The translations under genes and the position numbers were made by a program. This document shows positions 52,043 to 62,876 of a stretch of DNA of 64,000 nt, one piece after another; the stretch's first letter is position 1; every line of letters begins with the position of its first letter. The stretch is taken from contig JARFQE010000023.1 in NCBI GenBank assembly GCA_029287915.1, positions 16,537-80,536 on the forward strand, in the 5' to 3' direction. The DNA comes from Arenicellales bacterium. Lineage in GTDB: Bacteria > Pseudomonadota > Gammaproteobacteria > BMS3Bbin11. The notes beneath the pieces are model-generated. The model made no database searches, was not told where the DNA came from, and was given only the letters and a program-made list of their open reading frames with translations.

Positions 52043-52939
52043 TTAATCTATTGTCTGCTTCATATCCCATCGCTTCAATGCTTTATTAATTTCATCAATC
52101 AGTAACACCGGCTGATCCAGCATAATGTGATGAAATGCTCCAGTAATTTCCACCACCTTGGAAGCGTTGCTGATCTCTGATTGCATTTTATCGGCCGTCT
52201 CTTTATCAAGTATCTTGCTGAATTGGCCACGAATTATTAGCGTCGGGGAAGTGATCTCCCTTAACTTGTCATAGACAGAAGAAGCCTGTAAGTCACGAAA
52301 TGCACTCGGGTCGTATTTCCATGTCCACCCTTCATTACACTGTCTTATTGATTGAGCAGCAATGTAGTCCAGTAGTATTGCATTCTTGCATGGTTGTGGA
52401 GGAATAAGTCGAAAACTGATCTGTGCCTGTTGACGACTTTCATAGATCCTTTTCCTGCCCAACAGGCCATGATTTTTTCGCCCTTTGCCGGCATTGCTGT
52501 TATAGGGCCGAACAGCTGAATCGATAACAATCAAGCCAGGCAGCTTGTTAAGCATTACTGCTGCTGCCCTGAGTGCTATCAGTCCACCCATGCTATGGCC
52601 AATTATGACAGGTATACTTTGAAAACAGGAACGATCGCTAGCCAGCGCCATTACCTCCTCACACCATAGGTCTGGCGTATAGATTGACCTCCTTTCACTA
52701 TCGCCATGCCCACTCAGGTCAACAGCAATACAATGATAATCTGGAAGAAAGAACGGGGCTATAAATCGCCACCAGCTGGCATGCGCAGCGCCGCCATGAA
52801 TAAATAACAGGCCGGGTTTGTCTCGATCACCCCACTCAAGGATATTCAACACTACGCCCGCAAGCTCGACTCGCCTTTGTTTTGCCGGCTTCAGAAGTCC
52901 CTTTTCAAGCAACTCTGTAATAAATAGTGTCGTCTTCAT
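52043..52939 (-). CDS. Alpha/beta hydrolase
   Basis: GLLFIHGGAAHASWWRFIAPFF, VDLSGHGDSERR, VIIGHSMGGLIALRAAA. Confidence 0.92.
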   Translation of the reverse strand: MKTTLFITELLEKGLLKPAKQRRVELAGVVLNILEWGDRDKPGLLFIHGGAAHASWWRFIAPFFLPDYHCIAVDLSGHGDSERRSIYTPDLWCEEVMALASDRSCFQSIPVIIGHSMGGLIALRAAAVMLNKLPGLIVIDSAVRPYNSNAGKGRKNHGLLGRKRIYESRQQAQISFRLIPPQPCKNAILLDYIAAQSIRQCNEGWTWKYDPSAFRDLQASSVYDKLREITSPTLIIRGQFSKILDKETADKMQSEISNASKVVEITGAFHHIMLDQPVLLIDEINKALKRWDMKQTID

Positions 52940-53037
52940 TTCTATTCATATTTTTATAGCGTAAAACGAGCACGTGAGTGAAGCGTTCAATAGGCTATAA
53001 TGGCCACTAATAGTTTTGACATGAAAGCGGATAATAA

Positions 53038-53898
53038 ATGAATTGCTTGATCACTGCTAAGGGCTTGACGAAAAACTATGGCCGTTTTCGCGCCGTAGAT
53101 CATGTTAATTTTCAAATTGCTCCGGGACGTGTCGTCGGTCTTGTCGGACCCAATGGTGCAGGGAAATCAACGACATTAAAGGCAATATTGGGGCTGATCA
53201 AATACCGCGGTGAACTTGAGGTTTTTGGACGTAATCCACGCATTGATCGCGCCGAGATCATGCATGATATGAGCTATATTTCTGATGTCGCTTCATTACC
53301 TGAGTGGATTCGTGTCGATCAGCTGCTTGAGTTGATGGAATCAACTCACCCCTCATATGATTTAAGTAAATCACTGAACTTCCTGGCCCGCACAGAAATC
53401 AGAAAATCTCAACGAGTAAAACAACTATCTAAAGGCATGAAAACACAATTGCATCTAGCCATTGTTATGGGTATCAATGCCCGCATGCTTGTACTTGATG
53501 AACCTACATTAGGGCTGGACATAATTTATCGCACCGAGTTTTATGACCAGTTAATGAATGAATACTTTGACCATCAACGTTCCATTCTCATCACTACACA
53601 CCAGATTGAAGAGATTGAACATATCCTCACGGATATAATGATAATCGACAAAGGGAAGATTGTAATCAACATGCCGATTGATGATATCGGAATTCACTTC
53701 ACTCAGTTAAAGACCGCGAAAGAATCCGCCGAACAGGCAAGAAAATTAAACCCGGTGTTTGAAAAGGACCTGCTGGATCAAGCAGTGATGATCTTTGAGG
53801 ATATTGATGTAGAGCGCCTGAAAGAATTTGGTGAGGTCTCTACTCCACATCTTGCCGAACTGTTTGTCGCTGCCATTAAGGGCACCCACCATGGCTAG
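53038..53898 (+). CDS. ABC transporter ATP-binding protein
   Basis: GLVGPNGAGKSTTLKAILGL, MLVLDEPTLGLD. Confidence 0.95.
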   Translation: MNCLITAKGLTKNYGRFRAVDHVNFQIAPGRVVGLVGPNGAGKSTTLKAILGLIKYRGELEVFGRNPRIDRAEIMHDMSYISDVASLPEWIRVDQLLELMESTHPSYDLSKSLNFLARTEIRKSQRVKQLSKGMKTQLHLAIVMGINARMLVLDEPTLGLDIIYRTEFYDQLMNEYFDHQRSILITTHQIEEIEHILTDIMIIDKGKIVINMPIDDIGIHFTQLKTAKESAEQARKLNPVFEKDLLDQAVMIFEDIDVERLKEFGEVSTPHLAELFVAAIKGTHHG

Positions 53899-54862
53899 CT
53901 TTATCACATTATTGCGTCGTGAATTGTGGGAACATACAAGCCTAAGAGCCATTCCAGTTACACTACTTGTGTTTGTCCTGTTATCCAACCTGGCTTTTAT
54001 TTTTGTTGTTGGTTCTTCTGCAAATGTTATTACAATCAGCACAGGCGATGATGCAATGTCACTAAACAACTATATTGAGTATTTTGCGCAACTTGATGCA
54101 GACAAACAGTCAGTTATCGTTAATGGTACGATGATAACTACCGGAATGATCATCAAATCAATTTTGTTAATTGTGATGTTTTTCTATCTACTTGACAGCC
54201 TGTATGGAGAGAGGAAAGACCGTACTATTCTGTTCTGGAAATCTCTTCCAGTGTCAAATAAACAGACCGTGCTTTCCAAACTCACCATAGCCGTATTCAT
54301 TATTCCTGTTATTATTTTTATCACCACTGGACTGGCTAACCTGATCACGCTGTCATTGCAAAGTTATACCTTTTTGCACAATCAATATTCTGCAGATTTG
54401 CTCTGGCAACAAACCGATATAATAGGAACGACGATGTTTTCTATTTTCCTGCTGATCCAGCAGACCATCTGGTATTTCCCTGTCATGGGCTGGTTGCTCT
54501 TCTGCTCAGCCTGGTGCCGAAAGCCTCCTATCATAGTTGCTGTACTAATACCCGCCATGCTTGTTTTTATTGATAGCAGTTTTGCGCTCGGTACCGGCAT
54601 CTCAGAAGTCTTACTTGAGCGCCTTCCACTGGGAATAATGTCCATGCAGCTCGGAAGCGAGAGCAGCATGATGAGCTACCCCTACAATATGAGCGGACAA
54701 CAGCTGCCTGGTTTCAATATGGTAGCAGGAATCAGCCTGCCGTCTATAGATGACATCCTCAGATTCCTTGGAAATATCAAGGTCTGGATGGGCATCGTTA
54801 TTGGTATCTTCTTTACCGGCATGGCTATTTCACTACGCCGCTGGCGTGATGACAGTTTATGA
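53891..54862 (+). CDS. ABC-2-type transporter permease
   Basis: Overlaps the ATPase stop (ATGGCTAG); multiple TM segments, DSLYGERKDRTILFWKSLPVSN. Confidence 0.88.
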   Translation: MASFITLLRRELWEHTSLRAIPVTLLVFVLLSNLAFIFVVGSSANVITISTGDDAMSLNNYIEYFAQLDADKQSVIVNGTMITTGMIIKSILLIVMFFYLLDSLYGERKDRTILFWKSLPVSNKQTVLSKLTIAVFIIPVIIFITTGLANLITLSLQSYTFLHNQYSADLLWQQTDIIGTTMFSIFLLIQQTIWYFPVMGWLLFCSAWCRKPPIIVAVLIPAMLVFIDSSFALGTGISEVLLERLPLGIMSMQLGSESSMMSYPYNMSGQQLPGFNMVAGISLPSIDDILRFLGNIKVWMGIVIGIFFTGMAISLRRWRDDSL

Positions 54863-54881
54863 TACAAACTAAATATTTTTC

Positions 54882-55823
54882 CTATCCTGCTTTAAAACAA
54901 GCCACCAAGCGGTTATCTAAATTGATCATTGGTGGAACAGATTCAACACAACGGCTATCAGCTAGCGGACACTTATTCCAGTAAACACAAGATGAAGCTG
55001 ACGTAATAACATCACCTGCAGTTGATAGATCTCCATTAATCAGTGCTCTAGTATTACCTGCAACAGGGACACTCCTTAGCAGTTTCTGCGTATATGGGTG
55101 GGCCGGAGTTTCAAGCACCTGCTTGACGGAACCGGTTTCCATTACTCTACCTGCATAGAGTACCATCACTCTGTCAGCAATGACGTTGACTACACTAATA
55201 TCATGCGTGATAAAGAACCATGACGTGCCAAGTTCATCTCTTAGATCCATCATCAGATTAAGGATTTGAGCCTGCACAGAAACATCCAGTGCAGAAACCG
55301 CTTCGTCTGCCACTATGACCCGTGGCTGCAAAACCAATGCCCTGGATATGGCCACACGCTGGCGCTGGCCTCCTGAAAACATATGCGGGTAAAGCTGGGA
55401 CTGATCCCTGTCTAAACCAACCTGTTCAAGGGTCTGATAAATAATATCATCCCTTTCTGATCTGGACAGGTTCTTATAATTTATCAGAGGTTCCTCCAGC
55501 AACTGATAAACTCGTTTGCGCGGGTTTAAAGAAGCAATTGGATTCTGAAAAATCATTCTTATGCGCTGGTGCAAATCGGAGCAAGATGCGTATGGTATTC
55601 CTTCAAGAAACATCTCACCACTATCCGGTTGTTCAAGCATAACGACCTGCCTGGCCAGGGTTGACTTACCTGAACCTGACTCACCGACAACAGCGAGAAT
55701 TTGGCCTGATCCCAGTTTAAAACTGATATCATGGAGGACGCTCGTAACTGCAGTACCCAATAGCCCGGACTTTATCTGATATGCCTTCGATATACTTCTG
55801 GCTTCAAGCAGTTCCGACATCAA
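54882..55823 (-). CDS. Oligo/dipeptide ABC transporter ATP-binding protein (DppF/OppF type)
   Basis: GESGSGKSTLARQVVMLEQPDSG, SGGQRQRVAISRALVLQPRVIVADEAVSALDVSVQAQ. Confidence 0.94.
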   Translation of the reverse strand: MMSELLEARSISKAYQIKSGLLGTAVTSVLHDISFKLGSGQILAVVGESGSGKSTLARQVVMLEQPDSGEMFLEGIPYASCSDLHQRIRMIFQNPIASLNPRKRVYQLLEEPLINYKNLSRSERDDIIYQTLEQVGLDRDQSQLYPHMFSGGQRQRVAISRALVLQPRVIVADEAVSALDVSVQAQILNLMMDLRDELGTSWFFITHDISVVNVIADRVMVLYAGRVMETGSVKQVLETPAHPYTQKLLRSVPVAGNTRALINGDLSTAGDVITSASSCVYWNKCPLADSRCVESVPPMINLDNRLVACFKAG

Positions 55824-56854
55824 ACGGGCCTGTCATTAGAAGTTGACAAAGCTTTCAACGGTCTGAAACAACGCACGGCACGAGAATTAGAATCAGGCTC
55901 GCCAAGCAGATCCGGGGTGCTCTGCCTGCAATCATTTTTGGCATAGTTGCAACGAGAATAAAAACGGCATCCCGACATGCTTTCTACTGTTCCCGGTGGA
56001 GACCCTTTAATGCTGCTTAAGCGTTTATTGGTGTTTGAGTGATACGCCGGTAAGCTCTTCAGCAAGGCCTCCGTATAGGGGTGCCGGGGACACTGAAACA
56101 GATCGTCAACACTGCAGCGTTCTACCACTTGTCCGGCATACATAACAACAACGTTATGAGCAATACTAGATACTACTGATAGATCATGCGTAACAAATAT
56201 CATCCCCATATTATTTTTCTGTTGCAGCCGATGCAGTAAATTAAGTATCTGAGCCTGTACTGTCACGTCGAGAGCAGTTGTTGGTTCATCTGCTATCAAT
56301 AAAGAAGGATTGCACGAAATTGCCATGGCAATCATGACGCGCTGATTCATACCACCCGATAATTGATGCGGCCATGACTGCAAACATTTTTCTGGATCGG
56401 TAATACCTACCTCCCTGATGAGTTCCAGTGCGCGGCTGTAACGCTGTGCGCGAGTCATTTTTCCATGACATTTGAGCGCTTCTGAAATCTGTTGAGCTAT
56501 TGTAAAAGATGGATTCAGGCTGACCGTCGGTTCCTGAAAAATCATTGATATATCCTTGCCCAGATATCTTCGTCGTTGACGTGAGCTCAATGCAAGTAAA
56601 TCCACCCCATTCAGCTTAACCTTGCCTGAGCGCAAAACACCTGGTTTCCTGATCAATCCCATGATGGCCAGAGAAGTTGCACTTTTACCGGAACCCGATT
56701 CACCAACAATAGCTACTGTCTCGCCCGCATGTACATTCAGGTATACCGATTCAGCAGCAGAGTTATTCCTGCCATTTTGCTCGAAATCAACACTTAAATT
56801 CTCAACATTCAATAATGGAGTTCTATAATTATTGGCCGATAATTGAACACTCAT
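55820..56854 (-). CDS. Oligo/dipeptide ABC transporter ATP-binding protein (DppD/OppD type)
   Basis: GESGSGKSATSLAIMGLI, LSGGMNQRVMIAMAISCNPSLLIADEPTTALDVTVQAQ. Confidence 0.94.
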   Translation of the reverse strand: MSVQLSANNYRTPLLNVENLSVDFEQNGRNNSAAESVYLNVHAGETVAIVGESGSGKSATSLAIMGLIRKPGVLRSGKVKLNGVDLLALSSRQRRRYLGKDISMIFQEPTVSLNPSFTIAQQISEALKCHGKMTRAQRYSRALELIREVGITDPEKCLQSWPHQLSGGMNQRVMIAMAISCNPSLLIADEPTTALDVTVQAQILNLLHRLQQKNNMGMIFVTHDLSVVSSIAHNVVVMYAGQVVERCSVDDLFQCPRHPYTEALLKSLPAYHSNTNKRLSSIKGSPPGTVESMSGCRFYSRCNYAKNDCRQSTPDLLGEPDSNSRAVRCFRPLKALSTSNDRPV

Positions 56855-57747
56855 GACTGATCTATCCTGGGGTCAAGAGCGTCTCGCAGACCATCGCCCA
56901 GTAAATTACTGGCAAGAACTGTGATAAGAATCGCCAAACCCGGCAAGGTCACAGTCCACGGAGCAGTCTCAATAAACTCACGCGAAGCGGATAACAATGC
57001 TCCCCATTCTGGTGTTGGTGGCTGCGCACCCAGACCAAGAAACCCGAGAGCGGCTATATCCAGGATGGCATTGGAAAAAGACAACGTGGACTGGACGATT
57101 AATGGCGCTGATATATTTGGCAGCAATACCCGAAAAAAAAGCAGCCACCCTTTACTACCATCCAGTTTTGAGGCCAACACATAATCTTTGCTCATTTCTG
57201 TTATCACTGCTGCACGGGTAATGCGTACAAAATGTGGCAGCAGTACAATACTTACCGCCAGCGCCGCATTAAATAGACTGGCACCGAGTATTGCAACAAT
57301 AACAATGGCAAAAAGAATGGCTGGAATAGCAAGCATGATATCCATCATGCGCAAAATAACCGCCTCTATCACTCCCCGCTTCATACCGGCAATAGCGCCT
57401 ACAGCGACACCGACCAAAAGAGACAGGCAAACAATTACAAAACCAAGAAATAATGAATAACGTGCACCATAGACCAGGCGCGAGAAAATGTCTCGACCAA
57501 GGTCATCGGTACCGAGAATAAAACCCGGCTTACTATCTTCATGCCAGAACGGCGGGGCAAGCAGGATATCTGTATATTGCTCATGCGGGTCATGAAAGAC
57601 TATCAATGGAGCAAATACAGCACCCGTGATTAGAATTATCAGCACTAGAAGACCTGCGACCGCGATATGATTCGTGCTTAATTTGTACCATGTGTCCTGC
57701 CAGGGAGTAATTCCTGGAACACCGGCAGAAGAAGTCATGTATTTCAT
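56851..57747 (-). CDS. Oligo/dipeptide ABC transporter permease (DppC type)
   Basis: FILGTDDLGRDIFSRLVYGARYSLFLG, PEWGALLSASREFI. Confidence 0.94.
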   Translation of the reverse strand: MKYMTSSAGVPGITPWQDTWYKLSTNHIAVAGLLVLIILITGAVFAPLIVFHDPHEQYTDILLAPPFWHEDSKPGFILGTDDLGRDIFSRLVYGARYSLFLGFVIVCLSLLVGVAVGAIAGMKRGVIEAVILRMMDIMLAIPAILFAIVIVAILGASLFNAALAVSIVLLPHFVRITRAAVITEMSKDYVLASKLDGSKGWLLFFRVLLPNISAPLIVQSTLSFSNAILDIAALGFLGLGAQPPTPEWGALLSASREFIETAPWTVTLPGLAILITVLASNLLGDGLRDALDPRIDQS

Positions 57748-58754
57748 TATTTCTGACGCAGAGCAGGATTAATCAGGACATAAAGCAGGTCGACCACCAT
57801 GTTGACCAGGATCACCAGACTGGCAATCAACAATACACCACCCTGAACAACTGGATAATCACGCCGGTAGACGGCTTCGAGTAACCATTTACCTATACCG
57901 GGCCAGGAGAAAATGGTTTCAGTTAGAATTGCGCCAGTCATCAGAATACTGGTCTGCAGCCCGATAACAGTAATCACAGGTATCAGTGCATTTCTCAAGG
58001 CATGTTTGAAGATCACGGAAAACTCCGACAAACCTTTTGCTCTGGCTGTGCGTATATAATCCTGTTTTAACACCTCCAGCATGGATGAGCGTGTCATCCG
58101 CATAATAACAGCTAGAGGTATGGTTGCGAGGACGATCGCGGGTAAGGTCAGGTGATGCAAAGCATCAATAAAGGCTTCCTTGTCATTGGCTAGCAAAGTA
58201 TCTATGAGCATGAACCCGGTAACGGACTCGATGTCATAAATGAAACTGAGCCGCCCCGCAACCGGCAGTATGCCCAGGTTAACTGAAAACAGTAATATTA
58301 GTAGTAGTGCCCACCAGAAAATAGGCATAGAGTAACCAACCAGGGAGATGGCTGTAATGCTGTGATCTATCAGGGTATTACGTTTAACAGCAGCCAGTAC
58401 TCCAGCAGGGATGGCAATCGCAATAGCCACTATCATGGCAATTAATGCAAGCTCAAGAGTAGCGGGAAACAGTTTTCCAAATTCATCCAGTACGGGTGTT
58501 TGTGTTACCACAGACAGGCCAAGGTCTCCATTCAGCACCTGCGATAGATAATCTGCGAACTGAATGAAAAGTGGTTGATCGAACCCGAACTGTTTCTGTA
58601 ATTCTGCATAACGCTCAGCAGAGACGCCATGCTCGCCAGCAATTAACAGTATCGGATCACCTGGAGCCAGGCGAATAAGAAAAAATGTCAGTGCAACAAT
58701 GCCAATAAAGGTCGGGATGACAAGGAGTATTCTACGTAGCAGGAGTTGTGGCAT
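57747..58754 (-). CDS. Oligo/dipeptide ABC transporter permease (DppB type)
   Basis: MPQLLLRRILLVIPTFIGIVALTFFLIRLAPGDP, DYIRTARAKGLSEF. Confidence 0.94.
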   Translation of the reverse strand: MPQLLLRRILLVIPTFIGIVALTFFLIRLAPGDPILLIAGEHGVSAERYAELQKQFGFDQPLFIQFADYLSQVLNGDLGLSVVTQTPVLDEFGKLFPATLELALIAMIVAIAIAIPAGVLAAVKRNTLIDHSITAISLVGYSMPIFWWALLLILLFSVNLGILPVAGRLSFIYDIESVTGFMLIDTLLANDKEAFIDALHHLTLPAIVLATIPLAVIMRMTRSSMLEVLKQDYIRTARAKGLSEFSVIFKHALRNALIPVITVIGLQTSILMTGAILTETIFSWPGIGKWLLEAVYRRDYPVVQGGVLLIASLVILVNMVVDLLYVLINPALRQK

Positions 58755-58770
58755 ACCAGTCTGGGTGTTT

Positions 58771-60372
58771 TTACTTAAGGCTTACTCCGGAAAAATATAT
58801 CCCGCCAAATGGGTCAATTTTGAGCCCCTGTACATTCTTCAAATAAGGTTGGTAACGAACTGAATGAGCGATTGTCAACCATGGTGCATCCTGCTTGAAA
58901 ATGACTTCGGCAAGTCTATACAGTTTTTTTCTTTTTTGCTTATCCAGCTCAATGCGTGCCAGCGATATCAAATCATCAAATCGTTTATTACACCAGAAAG
59001 ATCGGTTGTTGCCAGTCTCTGATGCTGCACAGCTTAACAATGGGGTGAAGAAATTATCTGGATCACCATTGTCTCCAGTCCAGCCCAGCAGTATAGTTTG
59101 ATGTTCTCCCTGGCGGGATTTTTTTAGATATGTCCCCCATTCATAAGTGACGATATTGGCATTGACACCAATTTTCTTTAAGTCTTGCTGCATCAACTCG
59201 GCCATCTTTCTTGCATTCGGGTTATATGGCCGTTGTACAGGCATCGCCCAGATGTCTATTTCAAACCCTTCTGGGTATCCACCGTCAACCAGTAATTTTT
59301 TTGCATGATTGGGATTGTAATCATAATCATTATCTATTCCCTTCCATTCCCAGATAGTGGGAGGGATAAGCGATGATGCTTTTGTACCCGTACCCTGATA
59401 GATGACATCAAGAATAGCCTGGCGATTAATCGCATAGTTCATCGCCTGTCTGACACGCGCCTTGTCAAACGGTGGTTTGCGTACATTAAATGCCCAATAG
59501 GCAGTATTGAGACCTGGCTGCTCGTCCACTGTTATTGCAGGGTTTTTCTTCATCGATAATATGTCAGTCGGTAATGGATACGCCATTACCTGGCATTCAC
59601 CAGTCCGTAATCGCGCATAGCGGACGGATGGATCTACCGTGATGGCAAAAACTAGTTTATCCAGTTTTTCTTTACCTCTCCAGTAAGCCGGGTGTGCCTG
59701 GTAGCGGATAAATGCATCTTTTTCATATTTAACAAACATGAAAGGCCCAGTTCCGACAGGTTTTATATCGAGCATTTCAGGTGATCCTGCTTTCATCATT
59801 ACATCTGCATATTCCTTGGATAATATCGATGCAAAATCCATCGCCATATTAGAAAGGAAGGTACTGTCAGGGCGGTTGAGAATTATCTTTACCATATGCT
59901 CATCTAGCTTGATCACGTCCTTGATCAGATTGCTAAACCCCATATCGTTAAAATATTTATAGACACCACCAGAAACCTTATGCCATGGGTCAGATTTGTT
60001 GCGCTGACGATTTAGGCTAAACAACACATCATCGGCATTAAAATATCTACCCGGTGTGAAATATTCAGTATTGTGGAAGCTGACTTTCTGTCGCAAATGA
60101 AAGGTATATTCCAGACCATCTTTACTGATATCCCAACGAAGTGCCAGACCTGGCACAATCTCAGTTGTCCCGGGTTTGAACTCAACCAGTCTGTTATATA
60201 TCTGCCTTGATGAGGCATCAAAAGTCGTCCCGGAAGTGCTCAGCTGAGGATTAAAAGTCTCCGGACTACCTTCCGAACAATAGACCAGCGTACTGGCAGC
60301 AGCCATATGCATACTATTAGTAAGTATTAAGACCAGCAAAGCTGCTGCAATCGAATGTATTTTTAGACTCAT
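58771..60372 (-). CDS. Peptide ABC transporter substrate-binding protein (SBP_bac_5)
   Basis: Signal peptide; TLVYCSEGSPETFNPQLSTSGTTFDASSRQIYNRLVEFKPGTTEIVPGLALRWDISKDGLEYTFHLR. Confidence 0.94.
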   Translation of the reverse strand: MSLKIHSIAAALLVLILTNSMHMAAASTLVYCSEGSPETFNPQLSTSGTTFDASSRQIYNRLVEFKPGTTEIVPGLALRWDISKDGLEYTFHLRQKVSFHNTEYFTPGRYFNADDVLFSLNRQRNKSDPWHKVSGGVYKYFNDMGFSNLIKDVIKLDEHMVKIILNRPDSTFLSNMAMDFASILSKEYADVMMKAGSPEMLDIKPVGTGPFMFVKYEKDAFIRYQAHPAYWRGKEKLDKLVFAITVDPSVRYARLRTGECQVMAYPLPTDILSMKKNPAITVDEQPGLNTAYWAFNVRKPPFDKARVRQAMNYAINRQAILDVIYQGTGTKASSLIPPTIWEWKGIDNDYDYNPNHAKKLLVDGGYPEGFEIDIWAMPVQRPYNPNARKMAELMQQDLKKIGVNANIVTYEWGTYLKKSRQGEHQTILLGWTGDNGDPDNFFTPLLSCAASETGNNRSFWCNKRFDDLISLARIELDKQKRKKLYRLAEVIFKQDAPWLTIAHSVRYQPYLKNVQGLKIDPFGGIYFSGVSLK

Positions 60373-60550
60373 ATTAATAAAGAATTCCGTGCCACTATTG
60401 TGTTGGAGTTTATGTCAGACTCAGGTGCATATACAGGGTCTTTTCGGCAGAAAATGAAGAATAATATTGTTGAACAATAAAAAGCCCAGTAAAATAATGG
60501 CTCAAAACTAACGGTTCGGGCATTCGGGCACACATATACAGACCCTGGCA

Positions 60551-60757
60551 ATGAAATTTCTTGAACTCTATAGCATCCCCGGTGAAGGGATAATTGCAGC
60601 ATTTGAAGAGCTTGGTGACACATTGCTATTCGACAAACAGGGTCTACAGTCACGCATCATTACCTTGAAGCACCAGGGCAGAGACAGTTCCGAAGAAGAA
60701 CTTGGCCTGTCACGAATGACATCCGTCAGCAAGCACCGACAGGAAAGCCTTTTTTAA
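60551..60757 (+). CDS. Hypothetical small protein (68 aa)
   Basis: Open frame in a gap between two genes, ends at the queD stop; no recognised domain, weak RBS. Confidence 0.35.
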   Translation: MKFLELYSIPGEGIIAAFEELGDTLLFDKQGLQSRIITLKHQGRDSSEEELGLSRMTSVSKHRQESLF

Positions 60758-61122
60758 CTTTCTTCATCACTACCCCTGTAGATACAGCCGGCAGTACAGG
60801 TTTCCCTAACAATTATTGCAGATAATAGTGGAAGATCAGGTTTTAAGTGTTGCCAGATCCACTTCGCCAGGTTTTCACTGGTTGGATTTCCCAATCCCTC
60901 TACCTCATTTAAATATCGATGATCCAGCTGTTCATAAACTGGCCTAAATATGCGCTTGATATCGGCAAAATCCTGCACCCAGCCATACTCGTTGTCAACC
61001 TCTCCACTGACACGCAGTTCTACCTGGAATGAATGACCGTGGAGGCGTGAACATTTGTGTTCAGGCGGTAAATTTGTCAGCCTGTGGGCTGCTTCAATAC
61101 TAAATTTTTTATAAATTTCCAA
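60754..61122 (-). CDS. queD: 6-carboxytetrahydropterin synthase-like protein (QueD/PTPS family)
   Basis: [64 protein letters not shown]. Confidence 0.93.
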   Translation of the reverse strand: MEIYKKFSIEAAHRLTNLPPEHKCSRLHGHSFQVELRVSGEVDNEYGWVQDFADIKRIFRPVYEQLDHRYLNEVEGLGNPTSENLAKWIWQHLKPDLPLLSAIIVRETCTAGCIYRGSDEES

Positions 61123-61274
61123 AGTAACTCCAGAAAACCAATCGTTAATTCATTACGCATCAGTATATCATGCAGGACCTGTCTAGCTCTGTACATGTCA
61201 CACGGGTATGACACAATGCGACCTGGTAAAATTGAGTAGCCCAGCACACAAAATATCAGCAAACGAAACAGATT

Positions 61275-62318
61275 ATGAAGCTACCAGATATTTTTTCTTC
61301 ACCTGATTCACTACGCAGTTCATTTGAAAATGGCCTGGACCGCCAACTAAAAGAAGATTCACTAGGGACATTCATCCTGGTGCTGGCCAATTCTCTTTTT
61401 GACGAACAGATTTTTTTAAAGTTCTGGGATCGCCTGAAAGAAAATTTTAAACAAAAAAAACAGGCCTATGCCAATAATCTTAGAGCAGGGAAACAGCTGC
61501 ATGGTGCACCCGACGACATACAGGTATTTCAAAAACTTATCAGGATGGGGTTTGATAACCTCAGCACAACAGAATATCGACATACTGAAAACTGGGAACT
61601 ACAGTTTAATCAGCTGCGCTCACTACGACCACGAAGGATATCCAGTGCTACTATCTCTTCCCTGTCACAGGACTTTGAGGAAAGCGCATTCCATTTCAAC
61701 AAGCCGTTTCTGGACAAGGAAATTCTCTGGTCCGGTGTGATTGATGGTGTAGCGGTAAAATTGCTTTATAACAAATTTCCATTTGCTACGCTGCACGGCC
61801 TTCTTGTCCCTGAACCTGATCAAAAAATCCCACAAATACTTGGCGTTGACATGCACAGCTTCATTAGTGCACTCATCAAACAGCTGGGAAATAATATTCC
61901 TGGTATTGCCATTGCCTATAACGGCTATGGTGCAGGCGCATCAATCAATCATCTTCATTTCCAGACATTTACAGTTAATCAACCTTTACCTGTTCTGAAA
62001 CAACATTGGCAACATAACGGTGGAAGTAAAGCCTATCCCGTAACATGCAAAATTTTTGATGACAGTACTAATGCCTGGCATTATATAAATGAACTTCATC
62101 GCAGCAATATCACCTATAACCTGCTTTACCTGCCGGACAAGATTGTTTGCTTACCAAGGGCATTTCAGGGAAGTTATGAAATCCCGGACTGGACAGAAAA
62201 TTTTGCCTGGTATGAGCTCTGCGGTGGAATAATAACTTTTAACCAGAATGAGTTCCTGAAACTTGCAGATGAAAAAATAACAGGCGCCCTGTCAGCATTG
62301 CATTTACCCATAAACTGA
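61275..62318 (+). CDS. HIT/GalT-like superfamily protein (GDP-hexose phosphorylase-like)
   Basis: HGLLVPEPD...AIAYNGYGAGASINHLHFQTF, HxHxQ histidine-triad-like signature. Confidence 0.65.
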   Translation: MKLPDIFSSPDSLRSSFENGLDRQLKEDSLGTFILVLANSLFDEQIFLKFWDRLKENFKQKKQAYANNLRAGKQLHGAPDDIQVFQKLIRMGFDNLSTTEYRHTENWELQFNQLRSLRPRRISSATISSLSQDFEESAFHFNKPFLDKEILWSGVIDGVAVKLLYNKFPFATLHGLLVPEPDQKIPQILGVDMHSFISALIKQLGNNIPGIAIAYNGYGAGASINHLHFQTFTVNQPLPVLKQHWQHNGGSKAYPVTCKIFDDSTNAWHYINELHRSNITYNLLYLPDKIVCLPRAFQGSYEIPDWTENFAWYELCGGIITFNQNEFLKLADEKITGALSALHLPIN

Positions 62319-62422
62319 AATTATTCAGCCATTTACATTAAACAATAGATGACAGTGAATCAGCTTGATAGTATGATTCATTAACAACACTCATACCATT
62401 ATCCATGGAGGGATTAGGAATG

Positions 62423-62866
62423 AGAATAATAACCCTGATCGTATTTCTACTTGCCTGCAAATACTGTTTTTCTGACACAATTCAGAAATGGACTGATGAA
62501 TCAGGACATGTGCATTACGGAGACAGGCCTCCCGCAGCAACACCACATAAAATTGAACGACTGGAAATCGAGAGCAATTTTGATCCTGTTGCCTATGAAC
62601 GTGCAATGAAAAGAAATTCAGAAATTGAAGCTGAAGTTATGCGGATAGAAAGGCGCGAAAAAGAACGGGCAAAGAGAGCTGAAAAGAGACTCGATGATTA
62701 CTTTCGCGATCTCGATAGAAAAAAAGAGATTATGGAACGTGCAAAGGAGAATAAGCGAAAACACCGCGAGTCTGAAAGAAATCGATCTTCCATCAAACTG
62801 AAACGCAGCCAACAATTAACGGAATCTAGCAAAACGAAAACGTCGTCATCTTTCAAAAAGAAATGA
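62423..62866 (+). CDS. DUF4124-type secreted protein with highly charged C-terminus
   Basis: Signal sequence then TIQKWTDESGHVHYGDRPPA; Lys/Arg/Glu-rich coiled tail. Confidence 0.8.
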   Translation, partial: RIITLIVFLLACKYCFSDTIQKWTDESGHVHYGDRPPAATPHKIERLEIESNFDPVAYERAMKRNSEIEAEVMRIERREKERAKRAEKRLDDYFRDLDRKKEIMERAKENKRKHRESERNRSSIKLKRSQQLTESSKTKTSSSFKKK

Positions 62867-62876
62867 TACCATTGAG

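Noticed and set aside
52043-52939. Candidate displaced iscS upstream of iscR
   Set aside because: Translation is a clear alpha/beta hydrolase (GHSMGG); no PLP-lysine or desulfurase motif.
54882-60372. Novel transporter system
   Set aside because: A standard five-gene Dpp/Opp-type peptide ABC transporter in ordinary order.
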